Assembly: GCA_022821965.1 (NCBI GenBank) | Contig: JAJECN010000020.1 | Location: forward strand, 62,001 to 126,000 | Length of the DNA stretch: 64,000 nucleotides | Source of the DNA: Candidatus Poribacteria bacterium | GTDB lineage: Bacteria; Poribacteria; WGA-4E; WGA-3G | Reading direction: 5' to 3' | Shown: in pieces, positions 50,473-59,277 of the stretch | Numbering within the stretch: position 1 is the stretch's first letter | How the letters are laid out: every line of letters begins with the position of its first letter | Notes under the pieces: model-generated | Told to the model about the DNA's origin: nothing | The model's database searches: none | What the model saw: the letters and a program-made list of their open reading frames with translations, nothing else | Program-made: the position numbers and the translations under genes

Positions 50473-51597
50473 TTAGGTTTTTGCTCCTCTGTTAAGGCGT
50501 TTTGCAAGCGGATGGCTCCGCTCCTTTAGCGGCAGTTGCACCTTTGTTCCACTGAAATGGGAAACATAGGTTGCGCTCACACACTCAAGCGAAGTCAGCG
50601 CGTTGCGTCCACCGAGTTCTGGTTGACTTTTGTTAAGAATCGCATCTCGCATATTTTTCGCACTCCAGATCGTGTGGCGAGACTGCCACGCTTTTCCAGA
50701 GATCAGAAACGCTGATGCGTCAAGTTCTATTTGTTCCCATGCGGGTGTATGTGCTGCAAACGAGACATCGAACGGACAGTACCACATTTCATCTATACCC
50801 GTGTCTGGATTCGGTTTTATCATCAATTGCCCCTCCGAACCGAGCAGGTGTGGTCCCATCATCCACCCGTGTCTCGGTTCGCGGCAATAGAGTTCCATGA
50901 TACCGTAGGCACCGTTTCCACCTCCGATGTGCACGAGCATTGTGTCTCCGGCAACGATGCCGTTGTCGCGTCGATCCGTTTTACACAACTCGCTGCTGTG
51001 CATGATGTCTGGATCTGTTACATCGTGCCCCTGATATGTGATATGTGCCTGGATCCAAGAAATACCGTCCAAAAAGAAATCCATCTCATCAAAATAGTGT
51101 ACACCCATCTCCATTAACTCGAATCCTGCTTCGCGTCCTTTGCCGACTTCGCGAATTGAACGGAGTTCACCGATTTTACCTTCGTTAATCACGGATTTCG
51201 CGTGCCGAAAGAGTGGTGTGAATCGGAATTGATGGCTGACTGCCAAGTGCACGCCCGCTTCACGACATGCCGCGAACATCTGATCCGCCGTTTCTAAATC
51301 AACGGACAACGGCTTCTCGCATAAAACATGGATGCCTGCTTTTGCGGCTGCAATCGCTATCGGTGCATGTAAGGGGGCATGCGTACACACGCTCACGATA
51401 TCCAATGCTTCGCGTGCGAACATCTCTTCATAGTCGGTGTATCGGTTTGAAACATCGTATTCATCGGCGCGGGCGTTGAGCGCATCACAGTTTATGTCGC
51501 ACATCGCAACGAGATCGACTCCCTCTAAGTTCGCGTGTGCGCCCGCGTGGCTCCGGCTAATCCCGCCACAACCGACAATTCCTGCCCGTAATGTCAT
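50473..51597 (-). CDS. Gfo/Idh/MocA family oxidoreductase
   Basis: 374 residues. Rossmann motif GIVGCGGISRSHAGAH, then SNRYTDYEEM, and EKP motif in LCEKPLSVDLETAD. HQFRFTPLFRHAKSVI starts the substrate domain. GKGREAGFELMEMGVHYFDE provides the usual helix with His. It is distinct from the four-copy array. ATG 51597 follows AGGAGA. It leads a two-gene unit with the FAH hydrolase, under the promoter at 51664. Confidence 0.85.
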   Translation of the reverse strand: MTLRAGIVGCGGISRSHAGAHANLEGVDLVAMCDINCDALNARADEYDVSNRYTDYEEMFAREALDIVSVCTHAPLHAPIAIAAAKAGIHVLCEKPLSVDLETADQMFAACREAGVHLAVSHQFRFTPLFRHAKSVINEGKIGELRSIREVGKGREAGFELMEMGVHYFDEMDFFLDGISWIQAHITYQGHDVTDPDIMHSSELCKTDRRDNGIVAGDTMLVHIGGGNGAYGIMELYCREPRHGWMMGPHLLGSEGQLMIKPNPDTGIDEMWYCPFDVSFAAHTPAWEQIELDASAFLISGKAWQSRHTIWSAKNMRDAILNKSQPELGGRNALTSLECVSATYVSHFSGTKVQLPLKERSHPLAKRLNRGAKT

Positions 51598-51663
51598 GAG
51601 TTTCTCCTGAATCCAGTTTGTGTGTGCTAATTTAGGACGTATGCGGGTTTTGTGTTAAAGTGT

Positions 51664-51691
51664 ATTATACGCTGATGGAAAAAGAGTGCAA
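51664..51691 (-). promoter_or_regulatory. Promoter for the Gfo/Idh-FAH operon
   Basis: On the minus strand: TTGCAC (51691-51686), 16-base spacer, TATAAT (51669-51664), about 65 bp upstream of the start. Confidence 0.55.
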
Positions 51692-51802
51692 CCAAAAATA
51701 TCTTTTTAATTTTCCTTGCGGTTCGGTTAGGTTTATGTTTGAGTGTTCTTTTACGTATATTGGCTTTCCACTTCTTTCCAAGTTACACACCTGAGACTAA
51801 TT

Positions 51803-52813
51803 TTAAGAGATGGTCATGTCTAATAACGCCTGCCATTGCGCCTCATCCACAAGGACCCCCTTTTCAAGGCTTTCCTGTCGTGTCCGTAGCATGCCTTCTC
51901 CCGGATACCTGACACTCTCATTTTCATCTAACGGGGTCGCCGTGTGGAAATCGTCAATGATTGCCGCCACCGTTTCGTCTAACGCTGCTTGTCCCATCAT
52001 TCCGGTGGCATGAATCGCAATATATACCTGAGAGACGGCGTATTCCGAGCCTTGCTTTCCAATTTCGTGTGTCGCTTGTCCACCGGATATAACGGATGCC
52101 ATCGTGTCGAGCACCAAAGCTAACCCAGACCCTTTCCAGTAACCGATAGGGAGTGCCCTTGAAGAGTCAAGAATTTCTCCGGGTTCAATCGTTAGTTCTC
52201 CTTTGGTGTCGTATCCGCCCGGTAGCGGTAATTGTTTCCCTTGCAGCTTTAGCACTTCCAATTTGCCGTTTGAATACTGACTCATCGCCATGTCCAGCAG
52301 AATATGCCCTGCTTCTCTTGGAATGCCAATCGCCATCGGATTGTTTCCAATCTTTTTTTCGGTAGAACCCCACGGCGGCATGAGTCGTGTCGTGTTGGTC
52401 CAACATATCCCGATGTATCCGGCTTCCGCGGCTTGTAGTGCGTAAGCACCGCCGCGCATCCAGTGATTTGTATTTGAAAGCCCAACGCATCCAATGCCGT
52501 GGACTGCAGCGAGTTCCGTTGCCCGTTGCATGCAGAAGTGCGCGTTGACAAGTCCTATTCCCATCTTACCATCCCACCGTTCTAACGCACCAAAACCCTC
52601 GGTTTTCTCTGGTTGCGCACGGAAATCGATCTGTTTGCTCTCCAGTCCAGCAACGAATCCGGGAAAACGATTGAGTCCATGGGAGTACACGCCGTCGCGC
52701 TGGTTTTCAGCGAATAGCCGTGCACATAACATCGCTCGCTCGTCGGCAAGCCCGACTGTCGTGAGCACGCGATAAAATTCATCACATAAAGTTTGGAAAG
52801 GCACACGTTTCAT
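51803..52813 (-). CDS. Malate/L-lactate/ureidoglycolate dehydrogenase family (Ldh/MDH2) oxidoreductase
   Basis: 336 residues. Family signatures: an N-terminal helical domain with DGVYSHGLNRFPGFV, the catalytic-type His in SNTNHWMRGGAYALQAAEAG, TNTTRLMPPWG, KIGNNPMAIGIPR and YWKGSGLALVLDTMASVISG. The NAD(P)-dependent members reduce or oxidise 2-hydroxy/2-keto acids, including 2,3-diketo-L-gulonate. No clear ribosome-binding site precedes ATG 52813. It is followed by the Gfo/Idh-FAH unit on the same strand and may work in the same sugar-acid pathway. Confidence 0.85.
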   Translation of the reverse strand: MKRVPFQTLCDEFYRVLTTVGLADERAMLCARLFAENQRDGVYSHGLNRFPGFVAGLESKQIDFRAQPEKTEGFGALERWDGKMGIGLVNAHFCMQRATELAAVHGIGCVGLSNTNHWMRGGAYALQAAEAGYIGICWTNTTRLMPPWGSTEKKIGNNPMAIGIPREAGHILLDMAMSQYSNGKLEVLKLQGKQLPLPGGYDTKGELTIEPGEILDSSRALPIGYWKGSGLALVLDTMASVISGGQATHEIGKQGSEYAVSQVYIAIHATGMMGQAALDETVAAIIDDFHTATPLDENESVRYPGEGMLRTRQESLEKGVLVDEAQWQALLDMTIS

Positions 52814-52864
52814 ACGCTATAGTAGACTGTTGTTTTAGTGTTAGCTGCTGTTATATTGCGGGTG

Positions 52865-53722
52865 TTACCACATTTCGACCCATTGCGTGAAGGGTGTCAC
52901 GGGTTGTGTTTCGCTACGGATGACCCACTTGAAATCGGGATCCTGCCAATAAATGGTGCCTGGATGGTCGCCGTCACGGAGATAGCGGATGTCAATTGCC
53001 CAACGAATGTCCGTGCTGGTGGTGTGCGGTAGCGATCGGTGGAGCGTCAAATTGTGGAACACTAAGGCATCCCCTAATTCCATGGGACACGTCACGACAC
53101 GAGAGTCCTCGATGAGTTCGTCCATTACCTCAAGAAACTTCCCTTCCCGTTCTTCTGTGTGATGGTTGACGACCCCTAATTGATGTGAGCCTGCAACCAC
53201 TTGTAGACAGCCGTTTGCCTCATCGACTGGCACCAGCGGTATCCATGCGGTCGGAATAAGCGAGGTTTCGCTGACTGTACCGAAGTAGCCGCTATCCTGA
53301 TGCCACGGGACGACGGTCAATTGCTGACCGGGGAGTTTCGGACGCGCGTTAAAAACGGGATGTCCGATAACATCTGTACCTGTGAGTTGCCCGATTGCAT
53401 CCACGAGGCGCGGTGCGTGGTGCAGCTCGAAAATTTCAGATGTCGCAACTTGGTTACGCCAAGAACGACCGAAGCGGTTGGCATGCTCACCAGCGACTTG
53501 CACGAATCGCGTTTCAAAAGGGAGTTCGGCCCCTTCATCTTCGATAATCCCATCCTCTTTCAACTCGCGAATTATGCCATCTACGACGAGAGCAAAACTA
53601 TCCCGCACACCGTTGATGGCAGATTTCGGAACAACGTTTTTCAGTAGTAAGTATCCGTCATTTTCCCACTGATCCATCTGTTCAGGTGATAGTGGGTTTA
53701 CTTGTTTATATGTATTTTTCAT
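52865..53722 (-). CDS. Phytanoyl-CoA dioxygenase (PhyH) family protein
   Basis: 285 residues. Metal motif HxD in VVPWHQDSGYFG, distal His in LVFHNLTLHRSLPHT, and Arg of the 2-oxoglutarate site in RWAIDIRYLRDGDHPG. The turn GCLQVVAGSHQLGV is typical. It starts MKNTYKQVNPLSPEQMDQWE, as many family members do. It is probably a hydroxylase of a small metabolite. It is transcribed just before the Ldh gene (51-bp gap), so they may be an operon. Confidence 0.85.
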   Translation of the reverse strand: MKNTYKQVNPLSPEQMDQWENDGYLLLKNVVPKSAINGVRDSFALVVDGIIRELKEDGIIEDEGAELPFETRFVQVAGEHANRFGRSWRNQVATSEIFELHHAPRLVDAIGQLTGTDVIGHPVFNARPKLPGQQLTVVPWHQDSGYFGTVSETSLIPTAWIPLVPVDEANGCLQVVAGSHQLGVVNHHTEEREGKFLEVMDELIEDSRVVTCPMELGDALVFHNLTLHRSLPHTTSTDIRWAIDIRYLRDGDHPGTIYWQDPDFKWVIRSETQPVTPFTQWVEMW

Positions 53723-53878
53723 TGCTTCACTCTAAAGTTTGGACGGTTTTGAGAATTAAGATGACAAAAGCAAAAAAGATAGTAAAATAATAGCATATTT
53801 GACAAAAAGAGTCAAAAATAAGCTTGATGGGATTTCCCGCCCAGAAAATAATAGGCTACGCATCAAAGGAGAATATCT

Positions 53879-55252
53879 ATGGCAACCTTAACGCAAACCG
53901 AAAACCGGATCAGACCGTTGTATATTGATGGATATACCCACCAACTCAGTTATGCACCCGGTGAGGAGATTGCGTTCCACATCTCGACGAGTGCAGAAAA
54001 CTATTCACTTGAGATTGCTCGTATCGGTGCGACGCGCGAGGTCGTCTGGCGTCAAGCGGAACTTCCGGGTGAAGCACAACCGATTCCCGCGGATGCGTCA
54101 TCGCAGGGATGTGGGTGGTCCCCTATCTTTACGCTTGAAGTCCCTGAAACGTGGCAGAGCGGTTATTATGAAGGCACACTCCGCGCAATAGACGGTGGTG
54201 GTGACGTTGTCTATCGGAACCATCGCACCGCTGAAAGCACGCTGTTTTTCATTGTCCGTCCCGCGAAACCGGGAGCGAATACGCCTATTCTACTCCAACT
54301 CTCTACCAATACTTATAACGCTTACAACAACTGGGGTGGCTTCAGTCTTTACGGGTATCACGGGGCAAGCAAGATACAGGGAAACCGCGTCTCATTTAAC
54401 CGACCCACTCGCGGTATCTTCAGTAATTGGGAATCGGCTTTTGTTGTCTGGGCGGAACAGAACGGGTATACCCTTGATTACGCTGCGAACTCCGATTTGG
54501 AATTTCACCCTGAAATGTTGGAGCATTACAAACTCGTTCTGAGTGTCGGGCATGATGAATACTGGTCTGCCCCGATGCGCGATAGTCTTGAGGCGTTTAT
54601 CGCAAACGGCGGTAACGCTGCCTTCTTCAGTGGGAATTCCGTTTGCTGGCAGGTGCGTTCTGAAGATAACGGCAGAGCACTCGTCTGCTGGAAACAGACC
54701 TATAATCAGGATCCAGTCTACAAGACTGATGATTGTAGTACCCTCAGCACGCTATGGAGTCACTATCTGGTGGGTCGTCCTGAAAACGAGTTGACCGGTG
54801 TCGGTTTCCTTCAAGGCGGTTATCACTTGAGCCACGGGCAGTTTATGGATGGTGCTGGGGAATATACAGTTCATCGTCCAGAGCATTGGGTGTTTGAAGG
54901 GACAAATCTCGCGCGAAATGATGCCTTTGGCGGAGAAAATACCATTGTCGGCTACGAATGCGACGGGTGTGAGTGGAGCCTTGTGGACGGTTTGCCGGTC
55001 CCGACCTATCGTGATGGCACCCCTGAAAGTTTCACGATCCTTGCGACGGCACCCGTCCGTTGGCATCCAGATGACTGTGAATGGTATGAACGTTGGGAGA
55101 GGGGGAGAACCGGTGCCGCAACGATGGGCATCTATACACAAGGTGGGACCGTCTTTACAGCTGCCACAACCGATTGGTCGCACGGGTTAGCCGGTGGTGA
55201 TCCAGTGGTTGAGCGCATCACGCACAATATTCTGCGCCGGCTTTCAGAATAA
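53879..55252 (+). CDS. N,N-dimethylformamidase large-subunit-like protein
   Basis: 457 residues, no signal peptide. It begins with a beta-sandwich (IDGYTHQLSYAPGEEIAFHI), followed by the DMF beta-subunit-type domain. That domain is recognisable by LLQLSTNTYNAYNNWGGFSL, HPEMLEHYKLVLSVGHDEYW, IANGGNAAFFSGNSVCWQVR and a late TTDWSHGLAGGDPVVERITH. Dimethylformamidase hydrolyses N-substituted formamides with an iron site of Tyr/Tyr/Glu; I cannot confirm those residues here. Homologues occur as single proteins of unknown substrate. ATG 53879 follows AAGGAG. Confidence 0.75.
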   Translation: MATLTQTENRIRPLYIDGYTHQLSYAPGEEIAFHISTSAENYSLEIARIGATREVVWRQAELPGEAQPIPADASSQGCGWSPIFTLEVPETWQSGYYEGTLRAIDGGGDVVYRNHRTAESTLFFIVRPAKPGANTPILLQLSTNTYNAYNNWGGFSLYGYHGASKIQGNRVSFNRPTRGIFSNWESAFVVWAEQNGYTLDYAANSDLEFHPEMLEHYKLVLSVGHDEYWSAPMRDSLEAFIANGGNAAFFSGNSVCWQVRSEDNGRALVCWKQTYNQDPVYKTDDCSTLSTLWSHYLVGRPENELTGVGFLQGGYHLSHGQFMDGAGEYTVHRPEHWVFEGTNLARNDAFGGENTIVGYECDGCEWSLVDGLPVPTYRDGTPESFTILATAPVRWHPDDCEWYERWERGRTGAATMGIYTQGGTVFTAATTDWSHGLAGGDPVVERITHNILRRLSE

Positions 55253-55260
55253 GCAAGTTA

Positions 55261-56709
55261 TTATATCTCCTTGCGTTGAAATGAAACGTTCGCCGCTGCA
55301 AATAACACTGTGAAAAATAGTAGCAACAGCGTCAGGTCCAGAAGTGCGCCTTTGAATGCCTTTGCTAAACGCACCCGATCCTGAAATTTAGGGATACTTT
55401 CAAACGAGACGGGCTTATCAGACATACCTTCCCTAACGAAAGGAACGTGTGGGCTGTCTGGATCCGCGCGATCGGCAGAGATAAGGAAGTTGTTGAATTC
55501 ATCGGCATAACGCTCGGCGTTCTTCAAGAAATTCAGATGTCTCTGAAACCCTGTTCCCGCGAGAGATTCAATGGCATACTGTGCAATTGCAGTCGGTGAA
55601 ATGCGATTGAATTCTCTTGCAATCTGAATCTGGTGTGTTTGCGCATTTAAGTACGTTTTGTTTAACTTTGCCCCTTCTCTCGCCTCCTCGCTTAGAAACT
55701 CTGCCCAGAGCAGTGTCGCTGGTGTTGGTGGATAGGTACGCGTTGGAGCTTCGGTATCTAACCCGCGCGCTTTATAGCGATCTAAAAGCCCGTCACGTAT
55801 GAAATACGCCGGATTGGGGTCGCCACGGACTGATGGTCGATTCAAGCCACCCATGATTGTGCCAAGCATTGATGGCACGAGGATAACCCAAATTACCCAT
55901 ATCAGCAGCAAAATTACAAGACTTGTTGAAGCGTTGCTAACGAGCGTGGATATGAGGATCCCTAAGGCAATAAAGACAGAGATATATACCAAACCTACAA
56001 CGAAAATACCACCGATTCTATTCCATTCTTGTGCATTTAACTGGAGTGTCCCAGAAAGATGTAGTAGTAGAAGGTTAACCAATACACCGCTTATGAACAC
56101 AGTACCAAGACTGATAAAACTGCTTAAGAATTTCGCTGTGAGCACTGTCCGACGTGCAACAGAATTGGATAACGTCAATCGAAGTGTTCCATGCGCCACT
56201 TCACCAGAAATAGCGTCAAACGTAAGAACAAGAGCGAGGAAACTGAGGACATTGGAAATAATGAGGATCCAGTCAATTTTTAAGAATGTCGGGAAAATAT
56301 CTGTCGCCTTTACTGGTGGGAACCCGCCGTATTTCAGTCTCCAGATGCCGGAGACGTTATAGGGTTCTTCATCTATAACCGGACTCCTTCCCCAGCCTGC
56401 GCGTTTCCCTGAGGCAAATTTCGGCAGATTGTTTTCACTGCCGTGTGCACAGAAAGAGAGCAGTGAGGGTTTCTTATGGAGTTCGCCCGGACCATTCAAA
56501 ACGAGTTTATAGAGATTGGTGCTATTCTGTTCCAGTTTTGCCAAGGACTCCGAAACCGCACGCGCATATTCTGCTTGTTGCCTTTTATAGTCATCGATGT
56601 GGCACAAGGCGTTGACAACCATCAAGAAAACAGTGAGGAACATAGCGAACGCGAAGCGGAGACTACTCATCTGTTCAAATAATTCTCGTTTCATGATATG
56701 CCAGAGCAT
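55261..56709 (-). CDS. ABC-2 type transporter permease (paralogue of 56711)
   Basis: 482 residues. One N-terminal transmembrane segment (FAFAMFLTVFLMVVNALC), a roughly 120-residue periplasmic portion, then the ABC-2 core: ILIISNVLSFLALVLTFDAI, SGEVAHGTLRLTLSNSVARR, further segments, a second soluble loop and a final segment (LLDLTLLLLFFTVLFAAANV). The GTLRL element is the usual coupling motif of such permeases. No ATPase gene is adjacent. It lies 1 bp from the 56711 gene, which precedes it in the same transcript. Confidence 0.8.
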   Translation of the reverse strand: MLWHIMKRELFEQMSSLRFAFAMFLTVFLMVVNALCHIDDYKRQQAEYARAVSESLAKLEQNSTNLYKLVLNGPGELHKKPSLLSFCAHGSENNLPKFASGKRAGWGRSPVIDEEPYNVSGIWRLKYGGFPPVKATDIFPTFLKIDWILIISNVLSFLALVLTFDAISGEVAHGTLRLTLSNSVARRTVLTAKFLSSFISLGTVFISGVLVNLLLLHLSGTLQLNAQEWNRIGGIFVVGLVYISVFIALGILISTLVSNASTSLVILLLIWVIWVILVPSMLGTIMGGLNRPSVRGDPNPAYFIRDGLLDRYKARGLDTEAPTRTYPPTPATLLWAEFLSEEAREGAKLNKTYLNAQTHQIQIAREFNRISPTAIAQYAIESLAGTGFQRHLNFLKNAERYADEFNNFLISADRADPDSPHVPFVREGMSDKPVSFESIPKFQDRVRLAKAFKGALLDLTLLLLFFTVLFAAANVSFQRKEI

Positions 56710-56710
56710 C

Positions 56711-58159
56711 TCACACCTCTTCCCTACTGAAAACGGTGAAGGTTATCATAAATAGCAGTGGGTTAAGAATGAAAAGAATCAACAAATCGGACAAAGCACG
56801 GCTTGCATCGTCCAAGACACTCGGCGGACGATAGGAAAATCGCGGCATATCGTCCCAACTAACTTTGCCTCTGTCACTCGCGAACCACAATCGGGAACCG
56901 AACGCCTTTTTGTCGTAAAGGTAGTCTAATACCGTTTGGCGGTACTGTCTGGCTTGCGTAAAGAAATCTTCCGCTCGGAATAATCCCGTGCCTGCCCAAG
57001 CCTCTGTTGTGAGTTGATACAGTCCAGCGGGTGAGAACCGTAGGGTATTCCGTGCCACAGCATATTTTCGGGTATAGGTTTCAACAAATACCTGCTTTCG
57101 CACCGACCAGATTTTTTCTCCCGTACGAATGCGAAACGGCACTAAAAATTGGTAATAGACTTTCGCAGCAGGGATTTCCGACGCAAACTCTGATGGAATA
57201 TAAGAGCAGTTTCTGGAATCATTAGTGCCGCCGTGCCACCTGCTGCATCCTGCTCCTTCAAGCGGGTCGCGTCGTTTTTCTACCTCCCGATAGAATTGTT
57301 CCCAAATTTGATCAATTTCGCGATTTGCCTGCTCCAGTTTTTCTTCTATATCAACCAAGCGGTTTACCATGAAGAGGCTTACGTTCGGGTAAATGAACGT
57401 AAAAACTATCCATACGAAGATTGAGCAGATTAGTGATGTTGCTGTGTAGCGCGTCGCACTTGAGATGAGTAAGCCAATCAAGTAAAAAGTTGAGACATAG
57501 ACAAGGGAAGTTACAAAGATGCCGCCGATTCGGACGAAGTCATCAAGTGTGTAATGCGTAACCCCGGAGAGGAGTTGGAATACCAGTGCAAATAAGAAGC
57601 TAAGGAGAAACGGCAAGAGAAGGCACACCATCGCTCCTATATATTTTGAGAAGAGAATTAGACCACGACTCACTGAATTTGCCAACATCAGACGCAAAGT
57701 GCCAGCCTCGCGTTCGCCTGCTATTGCGTCGTAGGCAAAAACGAGTGCCAATAGGCTCAAAAGAATCTGGAAAATAGAAACAATATCCAGTTCTGCGAGA
57801 AGACGTTGAAACGGATTATCGTAGTCGGCATTGCGATGGGATTTCCAGAGATATGGCACCTCACCACGGAGAATCTGGACCCTACTTGCTGCATGCTTTT
57901 CAAGACCTTGATTGAAAATACTCAACGGGTTGGGTGGTTTATCCAATTCTGGCGTAAAGTACGAGTAAGTTTCAGCACTGAAGTTGCTCTGACGGTGTTT
58001 TATGACATCTGCGTTATAACGAGCCAGTCGCCGTGCGTAATTGTTTGTTAGGACGATGGTACTTGCAAGGACCAGTGAAAGACATGCGATGACCGCCACA
58101 AAAAAGCGAAATGTCATCAAATTGCTCAGAATTTCCCGTCGAGTCAGCGTCCAAAGCAT
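56711..58159 (-). CDS. ABC-2 type transporter permease
   Basis: 482 residues from the ATG at 58159; the frame runs 9 codons further but the AGGAGA site fits the shorter start. The design is the same as its downstream partner, both starting MLW: N-terminal segment FRFFVAVIACLSLVLASTIV, soluble loop, FAYDAIAGEREAGTLRLMLA coupling region, several membrane segments, a long second loop with Cys and charged residues, and LLILFILNPLLFMITFTVFS at the end. Together the pair probably forms a heterodimeric export channel. The ATPase must be elsewhere. Confidence 0.8.
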   Translation of the reverse strand: MLWTLTRREILSNLMTFRFFVAVIACLSLVLASTIVLTNNYARRLARYNADVIKHRQSNFSAETYSYFTPELDKPPNPLSIFNQGLEKHAASRVQILRGEVPYLWKSHRNADYDNPFQRLLAELDIVSIFQILLSLLALVFAYDAIAGEREAGTLRLMLANSVSRGLILFSKYIGAMVCLLLPFLLSFLFALVFQLLSGVTHYTLDDFVRIGGIFVTSLVYVSTFYLIGLLISSATRYTATSLICSIFVWIVFTFIYPNVSLFMVNRLVDIEEKLEQANREIDQIWEQFYREVEKRRDPLEGAGCSRWHGGTNDSRNCSYIPSEFASEIPAAKVYYQFLVPFRIRTGEKIWSVRKQVFVETYTRKYAVARNTLRFSPAGLYQLTTEAWAGTGLFRAEDFFTQARQYRQTVLDYLYDKKAFGSRLWFASDRGKVSWDDMPRFSYRPPSVLDDASRALSDLLILFILNPLLFMITFTVFSREEV

Positions 58160-58252
58160 TGTGAGGCATCGTCTCCTGTGATACAACTTTCACTTATACG
58201 CCTGCTTGGATGCACTTTTCAAGTGTTTAGCGGAATTAGGATTGGAAGTCGG

Positions 58253-58272
58253 GATTCGGAGATCCCTCCTAC
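58253..58272. repeat. Dispersed 20-bp stem element, copy 1
   Basis: GATTCGGAGATCCCTCCTAC; with the preceding GG it forms a GGGAT/ATCCC stem. A second copy at 63948-63967 has the stem changed to GCGAT/ATCGC, which keeps pairing. Confidence 0.5.
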
Positions 58273-58315
58273 AAATGTGTTGCCAATCTTAGGATTGTGT
58301 GCTATGTTATTGAGT

Positions 58316-58456
58316 ATGGAAATGGAAACGCGAATCCCCTCAGCAATGCACACCCACGGCGGAGTCCTTGACGCGCTTGTCGAAAAATTGGAGACGATTA
58401 TGAATACGAATCGTGCGTTAGAGGAATATCATCAGCAACGTCAATCGGAGATTTGA
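58316..58456 (+). CDS. Possible small protein upstream of the SDR gene
   Basis: A 46-residue frame, MEMETRIPSAMHTHGGVLDA followed by a helical, charged tail. It ends 5 bp before the SDR ATG, as a coupled leader gene would. No clear ribosome-binding site precedes it and I recognise no homologue. It might instead be the remnant of a longer gene; the frame is open upstream to 58178. Confidence 0.3.
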   Translation: MEMETRIPSAMHTHGGVLDALVEKLETIMNTNRALEEYHQQRQSEI

Positions 58457-58461
58457 ACGTC

Positions 58462-59271
58462 ATGCAAAAAGTTGCTGTTATCACTGGCGCAGCAAGCGGC
58501 ATCGGGCGCGGACTGGCGGAACGGTTTGCAGTGGAGGATATGAGGATCGTCATCGCTGATATTGAAGAGGCACCGTTAGCCGAACTTGAAGCGGACTTAA
58601 AAGCTAACGGTGCGACTGTTCTCGCCGTCAGGACGGATGTCTCAAACGCCGCGGAGGTTGAAAACCTTGCAGCGCGGACGCTGGAGACTTTCGGGGCGGT
58701 GCATATCCTCTGCAACAATGCTGGTGTTGTCTGCAGTCGTCCTATCTGGGAGCATACCCTTGCTGATTGGGAATGGGTATTGGGCGTTAACTTGTGGGGC
58801 GTGATCCACGGTATCCGAGCATTTGTGCCGCGTATGCTTACACAAGGGGATGCGTGTCATATTGTGAATACAGCTTCTATCTTGGGTTTGGTAGGTGGGA
58901 GTGGCGAAGGCATCTATAAAGTAAGTAAACACGGAGTCGTGGTGTTGTCGGAGACGCTTGCTGATGAATTGGCACAGAAGGGCGCGGATATTCAGGTGCA
59001 TGTGCTTTGCCCGGGTTGGGTCCGCACAGGAATTCTGGATTCTGTCCGAAACCGTCCAGACACATTGCAAAATACAGAAATGGAAACACTCCCGCGTCAA
59101 GAAACTATCGGCGGTTCACGGAATGTTCGCGCTGAGATCGAGGCGGGAATGTCACCAGCAGAAGTAGCGGAGCGTGTCTATAACGCTATCCAAACCGGCA
59201 CCTTCTATATTCACACACATCCTGAGCACAAAGCGTGGATTCGCGAGCGTATGGCGCGTATTCTTGAATAG
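58462..59271 (+). CDS. Short-chain dehydrogenase/reductase
   Basis: 269 residues from ATG 58462, 11 bp after GGAG; a TTG 9 bp earlier is too close to that site. TGAASGIGRG binds NAD(P), D-V motif follows at LAVRTDVSN, NNAGVVCSRP is canonical, and the catalytic Ser (VNTASILG) and Tyr/Lys (IYKVSKHGVV) are intact. The C-terminus is slightly extended (HTHPEHKAWIRERMARILE). Substrate unknown. It is convergent with the alcohol dehydrogenase gene, 6 bp between stops. Confidence 0.85.
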   Translation: MQKVAVITGAASGIGRGLAERFAVEDMRIVIADIEEAPLAELEADLKANGATVLAVRTDVSNAAEVENLAARTLETFGAVHILCNNAGVVCSRPIWEHTLADWEWVLGVNLWGVIHGIRAFVPRMLTQGDACHIVNTASILGLVGGSGEGIYKVSKHGVVVLSETLADELAQKGADIQVHVLCPGWVRTGILDSVRNRPDTLQNTEMETLPRQETIGGSRNVRAEIEAGMSPAEVAERVYNAIQTGTFYIHTHPEHKAWIRERMARILE

Positions 59272-59277
59272 CCTTGC

